DNA of 64,000 nucleotides from Sphingomonadaceae bacterium 3R27E2-A (GCA_005503165.1 SCNT01000001.1:124001-188000), one strand, 5' to 3'. Positions 26,288 to 35,196 are shown, counted from the stretch's first letter. The notes: a model not told the origin generated them from the sequence alone. Made by a program: numbers and translations.

Positions 26288-26716
26288 TCAGGCTTTCTTG
26301 AAGTTCGGGAGCACCCAGCCGTCCTGGATCGGGGTCCAGTCCACCCTGACCTTCATGCCGATGTGGACGTCCTCGGCATCGCAGCCCGAGACATTGGCGT
26401 TGAGGCGCGTGCCCGGGGCGCCGTCGAGGTCGACGACGACGGGCACATAGACATAATCCTCGCCATTTTTCGGGTTCTTGTTGCAGATCGCGTAGCTGAA
26501 GATTGTCGCGGTGCCGGGCAGCGTCGGCCAGTTCTTGGCGCGGCTGCCGCATTCGGGGCAGATCGCGGTCGGCGGCATGCGGAAGTGCCCGCAGTCGCCG
26601 CACTGGCATGCAGTGAGCCTTCCCTCCTTCGCCGCCTGCCAGAAGGGTTCGGTATCGGGATTGGTGGTGATGCGGATCTGGTCGCCGGGGAGCGCGCGCG
26701 CGGGGCCATAGGTCAT
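26288..26716 (-). CDS. DUF35 OB-fold protein with zinc ribbon
   Basis: A 142-residue DUF35 protein. The zinc ribbon is CQCGDCGHFRMPPTAICPEC and the OB part contains TIFSYAICNKNP and LNANVSGCDAEDV. It sits 5 bases after the thiolase-fold gene; here the order is thiolase then DUF35, the reverse of the two other pairs in this window. It should form a complex with that thiolase-fold protein. Confidence 0.87.
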   Translation of the reverse strand: MTYGPARALPGDQIRITTNPDTEPFWQAAKEGRLTACQCGDCGHFRMPPTAICPECGSRAKNWPTLPGTATIFSYAICNKNPKNGEDYVYVPVVVDLDGAPGTRLNANVSGCDAEDVHIGMKVRVDWTPIQDGWVLPNFKKA

Positions 26717-26721
26717 GTCGG

Positions 26722-27939
26722 TCAGTCCTTGCGCAGGATGAGGCTGGAGACGGGGAGCGACGCCGGGCCGCCCGAGACGAGCGCGAATTCGGCATCCTTC
26801 ACCTGGTTGATCGCGGTGCCGCGAACCTGTTCGACGCCCTCGACGATGTGGGTCATGCCGATGATATAGGCTTCGTTGAGGTTGCCACCGTGGGTGTTCA
26901 CCGGCACACCGCCATTGACGCCCTTGCCCGTCACGGGATCGTAGCGCAGCTTGCCGGACAGGACATAGTCATTGCCCTCTCCTTTTTCGCAAAAGCCATA
27001 ATCCTCGAGCTGCATCAGCACCATCGGGCTGAAATGATCGTAGATCAGCGCGACGTCTATGTCCTTCGCGGTCAGCCCCGATTGCGCCCAGATGCGGTCG
27101 GCGGTGAACTTGTGGCCCGAGCTCGCGAAATAGGGGTCGGGCATGCCCATCCAGGCGAAGGCGCGGCCCCATTCGCGCTGGCCGCCATGCGCCGCGGCGT
27201 GGACGACCGCGGGTTTGTGACGGCAGTCCCTGGCGCGGTCCATCGTTGTCGTGATCACTGCGACCGCGCCGTCGGTTTCGAGGCAGAAGTCGAGACGGCG
27301 GAGCGGATCGGCGAGCATCACCGAGGCGTCGTACTGCTCCTTGGTCAGCGGCTCCTTGCGCACCGCCTTCGGCCGGTTGTGGGTGTTGGCGCGCGTCGCC
27401 ATCACGACTTCGCCGAACGCATCCTGCGTGGTGCCGTAGAGGTGCATGTGGCGCCGGGCGAGCACCGACATCAGATGGCCGGGGCCGACGAGGCCCGAGG
27501 GCTGGAGGAAGCTGTTTTCGGGGTTGGGCGCGGCGGCGCCGAAGACGACGCCGAGGCGATGCTGCGGCAATTGCTGCAGCGCCATCAACGTGACGGTGTA
27601 GGTGCAATCCTCGTTCATCAGCCCCGCGGTCGCGAGGCCGATCGCACCGGGGCAGCCGCCGCCGCCGCTGGTCAAGGTGGCCGACCAGCTGATGTGCGGC
27701 ATGCCCAGGGTTTCCATCAGGCTGGCGGTGTCGAACTTGTCGAGATAGCCCGCGCCCGCGGTCGAATAGTAGGAGAAGCCGTCGATCTGCTTGTGGCTGA
27801 TCCCCGCGTCGGCGCAGGCATTCATGATCGCCTCGGCCGCCATGTCGTTGATTGTGCGCGGCCAACTCTTGCCGCGCACATAATAGTCGGTCGATCCGAT
27901 CCCCACGATCGCACACTTGTCCTGATTGACCCAGGCCAT
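26722..27939 (-). CDS. thiolase-fold protein, distinct subgroup
   Basis: A 405-residue thiolase-superfamily protein, diverged from the two others here. It has AIVGIGSTDYYVRG at the N-terminus, FCLETDGAVAVITT, VALIYDHFSPMVLMQLE, and VNTHGGNLNEAYIIG instead of NTGGGxLSGG. In the helix where thiolases have Cys it reads TSGGGGCPGAIG; by length the catalytic place is Gly, with a Cys three residues later, so activity is uncertain. It is the first gene of a five-gene operon with DUF35, CoA-transferase, kinase and SDR genes. A regulon motif lies 19 bases upstream. Confidence 0.78.
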   Translation of the reverse strand: MAWVNQDKCAIVGIGSTDYYVRGKSWPRTINDMAAEAIMNACADAGISHKQIDGFSYYSTAGAGYLDKFDTASLMETLGMPHISWSATLTSGGGGCPGAIGLATAGLMNEDCTYTVTLMALQQLPQHRLGVVFGAAAPNPENSFLQPSGLVGPGHLMSVLARRHMHLYGTTQDAFGEVVMATRANTHNRPKAVRKEPLTKEQYDASVMLADPLRRLDFCLETDGAVAVITTTMDRARDCRHKPAVVHAAAHGGQREWGRAFAWMGMPDPYFASSGHKFTADRIWAQSGLTAKDIDVALIYDHFSPMVLMQLEDYGFCEKGEGNDYVLSGKLRYDPVTGKGVNGGVPVNTHGGNLNEAYIIGMTHIVEGVEQVRGTAINQVKDAEFALVSGGPASLPVSSLILRKD

Positions 27940-27957
27940 GCTTCTCTCCCGATTCCC

Positions 27958-27969
27958 AGTTATCTAACT
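27958..27969. promoter_or_regulatory. regulon operator motif
   Basis: AGTTATCTAACT matches the perfect AGTTATATAACT at 11 of 12 positions and continues AGGTT as several other copies do. It lies 19 bases upstream of the thiolase-fold start, between it and the end of the GntR-led operon. Confidence 0.6.
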
Positions 27970-28006
27970 AGGTTGGATATGATGCCCAGGCGTGTTTGTC
28001 CAGCCG

Positions 28007-29233
28007 TCAAGCAAAATGGAGCTTGCGATATTTGCCGCGGAAGTAGAGCAAGGGGTCGCGGCGCGGCTCGAAAATCGCCTTGAGCACGCGGCCGACGAGG
28101 ATGAAATGGTCGCCGCCGTCGTGCACCGCGTCGCGCGAACATTCGAAGCTGCTGAGCGAGCCGGTGAGGACCGGGGTGCCATATTCGCCAACCTCCCACG
28201 GGGTAACGCCGAAGCGGTCCTCGCCCTTGCCCGCGAAGCGGTTCGAGGTCGGTTGCTGGCCGATCTGGAGGACGTTGACCGCGAATCGCCCGGCGTCGCG
28301 GAGGTAGGGCGCGCTGCCGGCATTGTTGGCGATGCAGACGAGCAGCAGCGGCGGGTCGAGCGAAACCGAGGTGAAGCTGTTCGCGGTCAGCCCGATCGGG
28401 CTGCCATCGGGGCAGATCGCGGTGACGACGGTGACCCCGGTCGCAAAGCAGCCGAGCGCGTCGCGGAAGGTACGCGCGTCGCTGCCCGTGCGAAACTCGG
28501 GCGAGCCGCGCGGGGCGCGGCGTTCGAGGAAATCGATCAGATAGCCGCCCAGCGCGTCGGCGCGGTCGTCGGTGACGACGAGCGCGCTATTTTCGACCTC
28601 GACCAGTTCACCGTCGGGGAGTTGTGCGACGAAGGCGGCGGCGTCCTGCCTGGTGACGAGTTCGCTGATTGCGCCGCGCACATAGAGCGTCGGCAGCGCG
28701 ATTTTCGCCGCGACGCCGTCGAGCCGGTCGGCCATCGCCGAGGTGTCGAGCGTGTCGAACAGACGGACGTCCCATTGCGCCTGCCCCGGCGCGAGCGTCG
28801 CGGCCTCGCGAATGCGGTCGCCGACGCGCCGCGCGAGCGCGGGGTCGACCTGCACCGGCGAGTCAACGAGGACCAGCCCCGAGGCGAGCACCGCGGCATC
28901 GCGTTCGAGCGCGGCGCTGGCGATCCAGCCGCCCAAGGTCGAGGCGACGACGACCGGGCGCGTGCCCATTTGCGCCAGTACCGCGCGCAGGTCCTCGACC
29001 AGCGCCTCGAAATCGTAGCGCGCGTCCTCGGGCCATTCGCTGCCGCCATGGCCGCGCAGGTCGAGGCTGATGACGCGGCGGCCGGCCTTTTCAAGCGCGC
29101 TCGCGACGCCCGACCAGACGGCGCGGGTCTGCCCGGCGCCGTGGACGAGCAGCACCGCGGGGTCATTTTCGGCGCCGATCACCTCGGCCTCGAGCCGGAC
29201 GCCGGCAAACCCGCGATATTCGACGATGCTCAT
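28007..29233 (-). CDS. alpha/beta-hydrolase-like domain fused to flavin reductase
   Basis: A 408-residue two-domain protein. Residues 1-240 follow the alpha/beta-hydrolase pattern (LLVHGAGQTRAVW, ISLDLRGHGGSEW, VVVASTLGGWIAS). Residues about 250-408 are an HpaC-like FMN/FAD reductase (RTFRDALGCFATGVTVVTA, GLTANSFTSVSLDPP, HDGGDHFILVGRV). In the first domain the nucleophile position is Thr99, not Ser, and the catalytic His position reads Ala217 (NSALVVTDD instead of GHMV). Hydrolysis is therefore doubtful while reductase residues look intact. The reductase would feed a two-component monooxygenase, but none is visible here. ATG at 29233 overlaps the GntR stop. Confidence 0.85.
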   Translation of the reverse strand: MSIVEYRGFAGVRLEAEVIGAENDPAVLLVHGAGQTRAVWSGVASALEKAGRRVISLDLRGHGGSEWPEDARYDFEALVEDLRAVLAQMGTRPVVVASTLGGWIASAALERDAAVLASGLVLVDSPVQVDPALARRVGDRIREAATLAPGQAQWDVRLFDTLDTSAMADRLDGVAAKIALPTLYVRGAISELVTRQDAAAFVAQLPDGELVEVENSALVVTDDRADALGGYLIDFLERRAPRGSPEFRTGSDARTFRDALGCFATGVTVVTAICPDGSPIGLTANSFTSVSLDPPLLLVCIANNAGSAPYLRDAGRFAVNVLQIGQQPTSNRFAGKGEDRFGVTPWEVGEYGTPVLTGSLSSFECSRDAVHDGGDHFILVGRVLKAIFEPRRDPLLYFRGKYRKLHFA

Positions 29234-29934
29234 GCCTGCTTCTTCTCCTCGGTGCCGCCCAGATGCAGCCATAAGTCGAACTGGTCCGACCGCCGCCGCA
29301 TCATCAGCCGCGCGATGTCGGCGTCGCCGTCGATGATCGCCTGGCACAGGCTGCGCTGCATCGCGCGGATGCGCGCCCGCCGGTCGGGATCGGCGTAAAG
29401 GTCGCTGCCGCGTTCGTCGAGGCCAAAGCTGTAGCCGATCTCGAGGATCAACTCGACCACCGGGTTGCCGCACATGCCCGAGATGAGGCGCGCCATTTCG
29501 ACCTCGGCGGCGATGAGTTCGCGCGGCGTGTCGCGCGCGTCGATCGTCGCGACGAAGACCTGCAGCGCCTCGACATCCGCGGCGCTGCGGTGGCGGGCGG
29601 CAGCGACGGCGGCTTCTTCGGACACCGGGCGGGTGACCTGGATGACATGGCCGAGGTTGGCGCCCCTCATCCGCAGGAAGCGCGCGAGCGACTGGATGGC
29701 ATCGCGCGCTTCGGGGCGTTCGGCATAATAGCCGCCCTGCGCGCCGCGACGGATACTGATGAGCCGGTCGCGCTCGACGAGCTTCGCGGCCTGACGCAGC
29801 GTCGGGCGGCTGACCCCGAAACGCGCGATGAGGTCGTCCTCGGCGCCAAGGTGGCTACCGGGAGAGGCGGCGAGGCTGAGATTAGCCAGGTTGCGTGCGG
29901 TGCGGGTGGCGAGCGTTTCGGTCGTAGATGCCAT
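29230..29934 (-). CDS. GntR family regulator (FadR/FCD type), candidate master regulator of the cluster
   Basis: A 234-residue protein with a winged-helix domain (DLIARFGVSRPTLRQAAKLV near residues 34-53, then ISIRRGAQGGYY) and an all-helical C-terminal effector domain of the FCD kind. Two copies of the cluster's near-palindrome flank its promoter, one ending 4 bases from its own start, a typical autoregulatory arrangement. FCD ligands are often organic acids or acyl-CoAs. It is cotranscribed with the hydrolase/flavin reductase fusion. Control of the other copies of the motif is inference from co-occurrence. Confidence 0.85.
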   Translation of the reverse strand: MASTTETLATRTARNLANLSLAASPGSHLGAEDDLIARFGVSRPTLRQAAKLVERDRLISIRRGAQGGYYAERPEARDAIQSLARFLRMRGANLGHVIQVTRPVSEEAAVAAARHRSAADVEALQVFVATIDARDTPRELIAAEVEMARLISGMCGNPVVELILEIGYSFGLDERGSDLYADPDRRARIRAMQRSLCQAIIDGDADIARLMMRRRSDQFDLWLHLGGTEEKKQA

Positions 29935-29937
29935 AAC

Positions 29938-29949
29938 AGGTATCTAATT
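29938..29949. promoter_or_regulatory. regulon operator motif (weak copy) at GntR start
   Basis: AGGTATCTAATT matches AGTTATATAACT at 9 of 12 positions. It ends 4 bases upstream of the GntR start codon, where binding would block initiation directly. Confidence 0.4.
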
Positions 29950-29986
29950 AAGCCCCTCATAACGCCATGTCTAGCCTAAGCGACGC

Positions 29987-30015
29987 TTGACTTATATAAC
30001 TAGGTATCTTTTAAT
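29987..30015 (+). promoter_or_regulatory. promoter with regulon operator in the spacer
   Basis: A -35 TTGACT (29987-29992) and a -10 TTTAAT (30010-30015) are 17 bases apart. The operator copy ACTTATATAACT (29990-30001, 11 of 12) covers the -35 end and spacer. It reads toward the amidohydrolase gene starting at 30053. This is the clearest case of the motif lying inside a promoter. Confidence 0.6.
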
Positions 30016-30052
30016 CGCACAGATATCGATTCCGAGTCGCGAGGAGACTGCC

Positions 30053-31168
30053 ATGAAACCCTTTGTTTTCAGCGCCGACAGCCACATCATGGAACCGTCG
30101 GACATTTTCCTCGACGGCTTGCCCGCCTCGCTCAAGGACCATGCGATCCACGCGCGGATGGAGGGCGAATATCTGGTCACCGGAACCAAGGACAAGATCA
30201 TCTATCGTCTGCGCGTCGGGCAGCATCGTGAAAAGCAGCTCGGCGATGCGCAGCGGCGCGGCATCCGCGAGATCGCCGGGCGTCTCGAGGACATGGAGCT
30301 CGAGGGCATCGACAGCGAAATCTGTTTTCCGTCGCTCGGGCTTTGGCTCTACTGCCTCGACAGCCCCGATGCCGAGGCGGCGTCGGCGCGGCTCTACAAC
30401 GACTGGAACGACAGTTTCCTCGGCGGGCACCCGAACCGCTTCGTGCGATGCGGGATGCTGCCGGTGCTCGACTTCTCGAACACGCTCGCCGAGCTCGATT
30501 ATCTGGCGTCGAAGAGTTTTACCGCGGCGATGCTGCCCGCGGTGACGCCGCCGGGACTGCCCAAATATAACAACGAGGCCTGGGACGCGATCTTCGCCAA
30601 GGGCGCGGCGCTCGGCATCGTGTTCGTGATGCATACGGGCACGGGTCTCGAAAGCGTGATCGTCGAACGCGGACCGGGCGCGGGGATCATCAACTATACC
30701 AACCAGATGAACGACGCGCAGCACAGCGCGATGTATCTGACCGCGGGCGGCGTCCTCGACCGCAATCCGGGTGCGAAGGTCGCGTTCATCGAGAGCGGCG
30801 CGAGTTGGCTCGTCGCGCTTGCCGAGCGGATGGACGAGGTGTCGGTGGCTCACGCGAATTTCGTGTTTCCCAAGCTGAGCCGCGCGCCGAGCCAAATCGT
30901 CGACGACCAGATTTGGGCGAGCTTCCAGCACGACCGCGCGTGCATCGTGTCGGCCGCGGCTGGCCTGCCGGGGGCGAAGAATGTGATGTGGGGTTCGGAC
31001 TATCCGCACGCCGAAGGGACCTTCCCGATCAGCCGGCGCATTGTCGACGAGCTGTTCGAAGGGATGGAGGTCGGCGAGGAGGTGCGGCGGAATATCCTGG
31101 GGCTTAACGCGGCGCGCTTGTTCGGGCTGGAGCCCAAGGTGGCGACGAGCGAGAAGGTGGCGGCTTAA
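30053..31168 (+). CDS. amidohydrolase-2 family TIM-barrel protein
   Basis: A 371-residue metal-dependent hydrolase or decarboxylase of the amidohydrolase-2 group. It has FSADSHIMEPSDIF at residues 4-17, FVMHTGTGLES, KVAFIESGASWLVALAERMDE, and the late metal-site segment MWGSDYPHAEGTFP. It is related in family to the protein at 10754 but shorter. ATG at 30053 is preceded by GAGGAG. It is transcribed alone, divergent from the GntR gene, under the best promoter/operator in the window, so it is probably an early or central pathway gene. Its substrate is unknown. Confidence 0.83.
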   Translation: MKPFVFSADSHIMEPSDIFLDGLPASLKDHAIHARMEGEYLVTGTKDKIIYRLRVGQHREKQLGDAQRRGIREIAGRLEDMELEGIDSEICFPSLGLWLYCLDSPDAEAASARLYNDWNDSFLGGHPNRFVRCGMLPVLDFSNTLAELDYLASKSFTAAMLPAVTPPGLPKYNNEAWDAIFAKGAALGIVFVMHTGTGLESVIVERGPGAGIINYTNQMNDAQHSAMYLTAGGVLDRNPGAKVAFIESGASWLVALAERMDEVSVAHANFVFPKLSRAPSQIVDDQIWASFQHDRACIVSAAAGLPGAKNVMWGSDYPHAEGTFPISRRIVDELFEGMEVGEEVRRNILGLNAARLFGLEPKVATSEKVAA

Positions 31169-31170
31169 GC

Positions 31171-31339
31171 GCCCTCCCCCGCCCGCAAGCGGGAGGGCTT
31201 GTGAGACCTGGTCCGGCGCAGCCGGGCCCCTGGTCGAGCGGGGTGGGCATGGGCAACCTTGCGCTTTCTGCCCACCCCGCTGCGACTAGCGAACAAGTTC
31301 GCAAGTCTCGCTGCCCCTCCCGCCTGCGGGAGGGGTTTT
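31171..31339. terminator. bidirectional terminator hairpins between convergent genes
   Basis: Two strong hairpins flank this gap: GCCCTCCC...GGGAGGGC (31171-31198), and CCCCTCCCGC-CT-GCGGGAGGGG followed by TTTT (31314-31339), which is an intrinsic terminator for the rightward amidohydrolase gene. Between them lies a further inverted stretch around GGGGTGGGC and GCCCACCCC. Confidence 0.7.
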
Positions 31340-31342
31340 CAA

Positions 31343-32593
31343 CTACTCCTCCAGCGGCTTCGCCGTCCTTCCCGCCATGATCGCGGCAATCCCGCCGACC
31401 AGCAGGCAGCAGGACAGGATCGCCAGCGACGGCTGCAGCGACAGCTCGCCGTAGCCCGGCGTGAAGGCCTTGCTGAGATAACCCGCGACGGTTCCCCCCA
31501 GCCCGACCCCGGCCAGCCCGATGAACATGTTGATCGTCGCGGACATCATCGCGCGCATCTGCACCGGCACCTGTGCAAAGCAGAGCGCGATGATCGGGCC
31601 GAGGTGCAGCGTCATCATGAACTTCACGACGACGAAGCAGGCGAGCGCGACATAAGCGTCCTCGGCAAGTGCGAAACCCACGCCGAAGGGGAAACTCACC
31701 AGCAGGCCGATCCCCGCGAACCAGCCGTTGAAACCGGGCTTGGCCTGGCCGTAGCGGTCGCTGACCCAGCCGGCGACCAGGTTGCCGATGACAAGCCCCG
31801 CCGCCATCGCCCCGCCGAGCCAGAAGCCGGTCTCGGTCTTGTCCATGCCGTGCACGCGCTGGAAGAAGGAGGCACCCCACAGGATGAAGGCGAAGCCGGT
31901 GAGCGGCACCATGCAGAGCAGCAGTCCGACCCAGCGAAGCGAGGTGCTGGCGCCCATCGTGCGAAGAACTTCGCCGAGGCTGGTCTGCGGCGGGGTCACC
32001 GGCTGGGCGACGCCACGGCGACGCGGTTCGGCGGCGATCAGATAGACGAGCAGGCCGATCGCGATTCCAGGCAGGCCGACAATCAGGAACACCATGCGCC
32101 AATCATACCATTGCGACAGCCAGCCCGCGAGCGCGAGCCCGCCCGACAGGCCGACCGCGTTGGCGGCGAGCATCACCGAGATGATCGTCGTGCGGCGATC
32201 CTTGGGAAAGATGTCGGTGAGCAATGACATGCCCGCCGGCCCTGCCCCCGCCTCGGCCGCGGCGAGACCAATGCGCGCAAGCAGCATCTGCCAGAAGCTG
32301 TGCGCGAAGGCCGAGAGCGCGGTCGCCGCGCTCCAGATCGAGACGCAGACGGCGATGACGAGGCGACGGTCGCCGCGGTCGGCGTAGCGCGCGATCGGAA
32401 AGGCCGCGAGCGCGTAGAAGGCGGCGAAGGCGATGCCGGTGAGCAGCCCGAGCTGGCCGTCGTCCAGCCCCAGCTCGAGCTTGATGTCGTCCTGGAACAG
32501 GGTGAAGACCTGGCGGTCGACGTAGGAGAGGATCGCGACGACGACGAGCAGGCCGAGCGTCAGGCCGCGGCGGCTCGAGATTTCCGAAGACAT
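31343..32593 (-). CDS. MFS transporter, spinster-like
   Basis: A 416-residue inner-membrane transporter with 12 hydrophobic helices. The N-terminus reads LSYVDRQVFTLFQDDIKLEL, a pattern typical of the spinster-type MFS proteins found next to TonB receptors in sphingomonad catabolic loci, and RYADRGDRRLVIA is the loop 2-3 signature. It probably carries the substrate or a derivative across the inner membrane. It lies 111 bases downstream of the TonB receptor, with a terminator between, so it may have partial read-through or its own promoter. Confidence 0.87.
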   Translation of the reverse strand: MSSEISSRRGLTLGLLVVVAILSYVDRQVFTLFQDDIKLELGLDDGQLGLLTGIAFAAFYALAAFPIARYADRGDRRLVIAVCVSIWSAATALSAFAHSFWQMLLARIGLAAAEAGAGPAGMSLLTDIFPKDRRTTIISVMLAANAVGLSGGLALAGWLSQWYDWRMVFLIVGLPGIAIGLLVYLIAAEPRRRGVAQPVTPPQTSLGEVLRTMGASTSLRWVGLLLCMVPLTGFAFILWGASFFQRVHGMDKTETGFWLGGAMAAGLVIGNLVAGWVSDRYGQAKPGFNGWFAGIGLLVSFPFGVGFALAEDAYVALACFVVVKFMMTLHLGPIIALCFAQVPVQMRAMMSATINMFIGLAGVGLGGTVAGYLSKAFTPGYGELSLQPSLAILSCCLLVGGIAAIMAGRTAKPLEE

Positions 32594-32639
32594 GTCATTC
32601 CTTTCGCGGGGGGATACGAAGGCAAAAAGGGCGGGGCCG

Positions 32640-32676
32640 AAAAAAAGAGGGGAGGTCCGGCAAGCCGTCCCTCCCC
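32640..32676 (-). terminator. intrinsic terminator after TonB receptor
   Basis: Reading leftward, arms GGGGAGG and CCTCCCC enclose an inner CGG-CTTG-CCG hairpin and are followed by TCTTTTTTT. It lies 29 bases past the TonB receptor stop. Confidence 0.8.
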
Positions 32677-32704
32677 CAATGCTCCTAGGAGCGCCCTGTG
32701 GTCC

Positions 32705-35119
32705 TCAGAATTTGAATGTCCCCGTCACGCCATAGCTGCGCGGTTCGTTGTACGAGGTGCCGACGTAGATGTTGCTCAGCAAAAGCGTGTATTGCTGTTC
32801 CTGGTCGTTGGTCAGGTTCTTGCCCCACAACGCCAGTTCGAAATTGCGCTCTGGACCGAAACTGACCGCGACGCGGGCGTTGAGAATGCCGAGCGAGCCC
32901 GAATTCTTGACCGCCGCCAGTTGCGCGGCCTGCGCCGGGGTGAGGCCGAGACCGCCGATGCCGGTCGAGGTGTAGAGGCTGACCGGTGCCTCCAGCTGCG
33001 GCATCTTGCCCTGCCAGGCATAGACGATATTGGCATCGAGTCCCACGCTGCCGATATCCTTCTTGAGGTTGGCACCGACCGAGAATTGCTTCTTGACGAT
33101 ACCGACGAAGGCATAATCGGATTTGTCGACCGGGACGATCACCTGGCTGCCGAAAGCGCCCGAGACGCCCTTACCCTCATAGCGCGTATATTTGGGATCG
33201 GTCAGCGCGCCGTTCGCAAACACCGTGAAGCCATCGACGACTTCGAACGAGGCATCGAATTCGCCGCCCCAGGTTTCGGTGTCGGCATTCTCGATCACCG
33301 TCTGGCTCTGGCCGTTGGGGGCGAGCACCGGACTGCGCTGTGCGCCCTTTACGACGTTGTGATAACCGGCGACGTTGAACCGGGCACGACCGTCGAGGAA
33401 GGTCGTCTTGATACCGACTTCCTGCTCGTAAACGATTTCCGGCTGCGACGGGATGGAGTCGGCCAGCGTCAGCGTGCGCAGCTGCAACGCGCCCGAGCGA
33501 TAGCCCTTGCTGTGCTTGGCATAGAGCAGCACGTCTTCGGTCAGGTCATAATCGACGCCGACGGTGTAGGAGAGATTGGTGAAATCCTCCTTGTTGGTGC
33601 GCAGGCACGGGATCGCAGTGGCAAACGGGCTGCACCTTACAAAAACGTCGGTGTTGTTGGCGACATCGCCGGACTGAGTGGTCACGCCCTTGTCGTCGAT
33701 CGAATAGCGCAGGCCGCCGGTGACGCGAAGCGCGTCGGTCAGCTTGTAGTTTAGCTGCGCATACATGCCGTAGCTGTTGTTATCGAGCGAGCCGCTGAAG
33801 TTCGACCAGTTCGTGGCGCCGACGAATTGCGGCGGCACCGTCGGCCCCGCGGTGAAGGTGGCGCCGAACAGGTTCGACCGCGACTGATCGAAACCGGTTT
33901 CGCGGAAATAGGTGAGGCCCGCGGCAAAGTTCAGCCGGTCGTCGAAGCCGGTCCCCGTCACCTGCAGTTCGGACGAATATTGCTTCAGATCCTGCGTGCC
34001 TTCGGTGAAATGCCCGGCGAAGCTGGAACCGTCGAGATCGACCAGATTTTCGCTTTGGATGCCGCGATAGCCGTTGATCCAGCGCACCTGCCCAAAGCTG
34101 GTGTCGAGGATGAACTTGGCCGAATAGGTCTGGGTGCGGGTGTCGTTGAAGATGCCGCGCGGATCGGCGCCGACGACGGCCGACGGCGGGGTGATCGACA
34201 CGCGGTTCGGGTTGCCGTCGAACTGGGCGCGGTCGGTCGCGGCGATACCGTCGACGATCGGCTTGGCGGCGCCGAAGTTCGGCGGCGCGTTGAAGAAAAG
34301 GTTCTGGCGCGCCGGACCGTCGATGAAGGTGTCGTACCATTCGCCCGACAGGATCAGTTCGAAGGTATCGGTCGGTCTCCAGCCCAGCTTGACGCGGCCG
34401 TTCCACGTCTCGCGGCCTTCATATTTGCGGCCGGTATCGACGTCGGTCTTGTAACCGTCGCGCTTCTGATAATAAAGCGCGCCGCGGATCGCGAGTTCGT
34501 CGCTGAAGCCGAGGTTGATCGCGCCTTGGAAGGTCCGTTCGTCGAAGCGGCCGTAGGTGGCGCTGAGCTTGCCCGAATATTCGCCGTAGCGCGGATTGGC
34601 GGTCTGGATAAGGACGGCACCGGCCGACGTGTTGCGGCCGAACAGCGTGCCTTGAGGACCCTTGAGGACCTGAACGCTTTCGACATCGACGAGTTCGGTA
34701 TTGAGACCATAAGCGCGCGCGATGTACAATTCGTCGAGATAGGTGCCGACCGACGGTTCGAGCGTCGCGATATTGTCGTTCTGAATCTGCCCGCGCATCG
34801 CGAAGGTCAGCGCGGTCGGGTTGTTGCCGGCGCCGCGGATGTTGAAGCCGGGGGTGAAGGTCGCGATTTCATCGACCTTGTTGATGCCCTGTTCGGTCAG
34901 CTTCTCGCCGCTGAAGGCGGTAATCGCGATCGGCGTATCCTGGATGTTCGCGTCCTGTTTGGTGACGCCGATGACGACGATCGCGTCGTCGTCATATTGG
35001 GTCTCATCCTCGGCCGGGGCAGCGTCCTGGGCAAAGGCCGGAACCGACGACAGCACCAACGCCGCCGTCGACGCGGCCACGAGCAGGCGAGCCGAATCGC
35101 GCTTTTGCTTGAATTTCAT
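32705..35119 (-). CDS. TonB-dependent outer-membrane receptor
   Basis: An 804-residue outer-membrane receptor. The signal peptide MKFKQKRDSARLLVAAS...VPAFAQ is likely cut after about residue 30. The plug domain contains IVVIGVTKQDANIQDTPIAITA and GPQGTLFGRNTSAGAV, and the beta barrel ends in an aromatic Phe (VTGTFKF). Such receptors in sphingomonads import hydrophobic compounds such as steroids, terpenoids or aromatics. ATG at 35119 follows GGGGAGGATG. It is controlled by a perfect copy of the regulon motif, 46 bases upstream, so uptake is co-regulated with catabolism. Confidence 0.93.
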   Translation of the reverse strand: MKFKQKRDSARLLVAASTAALVLSSVPAFAQDAAPAEDETQYDDDAIVVIGVTKQDANIQDTPIAITAFSGEKLTEQGINKVDEIATFTPGFNIRGAGNNPTALTFAMRGQIQNDNIATLEPSVGTYLDELYIARAYGLNTELVDVESVQVLKGPQGTLFGRNTSAGAVLIQTANPRYGEYSGKLSATYGRFDERTFQGAINLGFSDELAIRGALYYQKRDGYKTDVDTGRKYEGRETWNGRVKLGWRPTDTFELILSGEWYDTFIDGPARQNLFFNAPPNFGAAKPIVDGIAATDRAQFDGNPNRVSITPPSAVVGADPRGIFNDTRTQTYSAKFILDTSFGQVRWINGYRGIQSENLVDLDGSSFAGHFTEGTQDLKQYSSELQVTGTGFDDRLNFAAGLTYFRETGFDQSRSNLFGATFTAGPTVPPQFVGATNWSNFSGSLDNNSYGMYAQLNYKLTDALRVTGGLRYSIDDKGVTTQSGDVANNTDVFVRCSPFATAIPCLRTNKEDFTNLSYTVGVDYDLTEDVLLYAKHSKGYRSGALQLRTLTLADSIPSQPEIVYEQEVGIKTTFLDGRARFNVAGYHNVVKGAQRSPVLAPNGQSQTVIENADTETWGGEFDASFEVVDGFTVFANGALTDPKYTRYEGKGVSGAFGSQVIVPVDKSDYAFVGIVKKQFSVGANLKKDIGSVGLDANIVYAWQGKMPQLEAPVSLYTSTGIGGLGLTPAQAAQLAAVKNSGSLGILNARVAVSFGPERNFELALWGKNLTNDQEQQYTLLLSNIYVGTSYNEPRSYGVTGTFKF

Positions 35120-35164
35120 GGTCAACATCCTCCCCACGAGGCTTCCTGGCGTCCTCGCTTGGCC

Positions 35165-35196
35165 AGTTATATAACTAAGTCTAACACGTCATACAA
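35165..35196 (-). promoter_or_regulatory. TonB receptor promoter with perfect regulon operator
   Basis: The perfect palindrome AGTTATATAACT (35165-35176) overlaps a -10 TATATA (35173-35168), which is 17 bases from a -35 TTGTAT (35196-35191), reading toward the TonB receptor. Confidence 0.6.
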
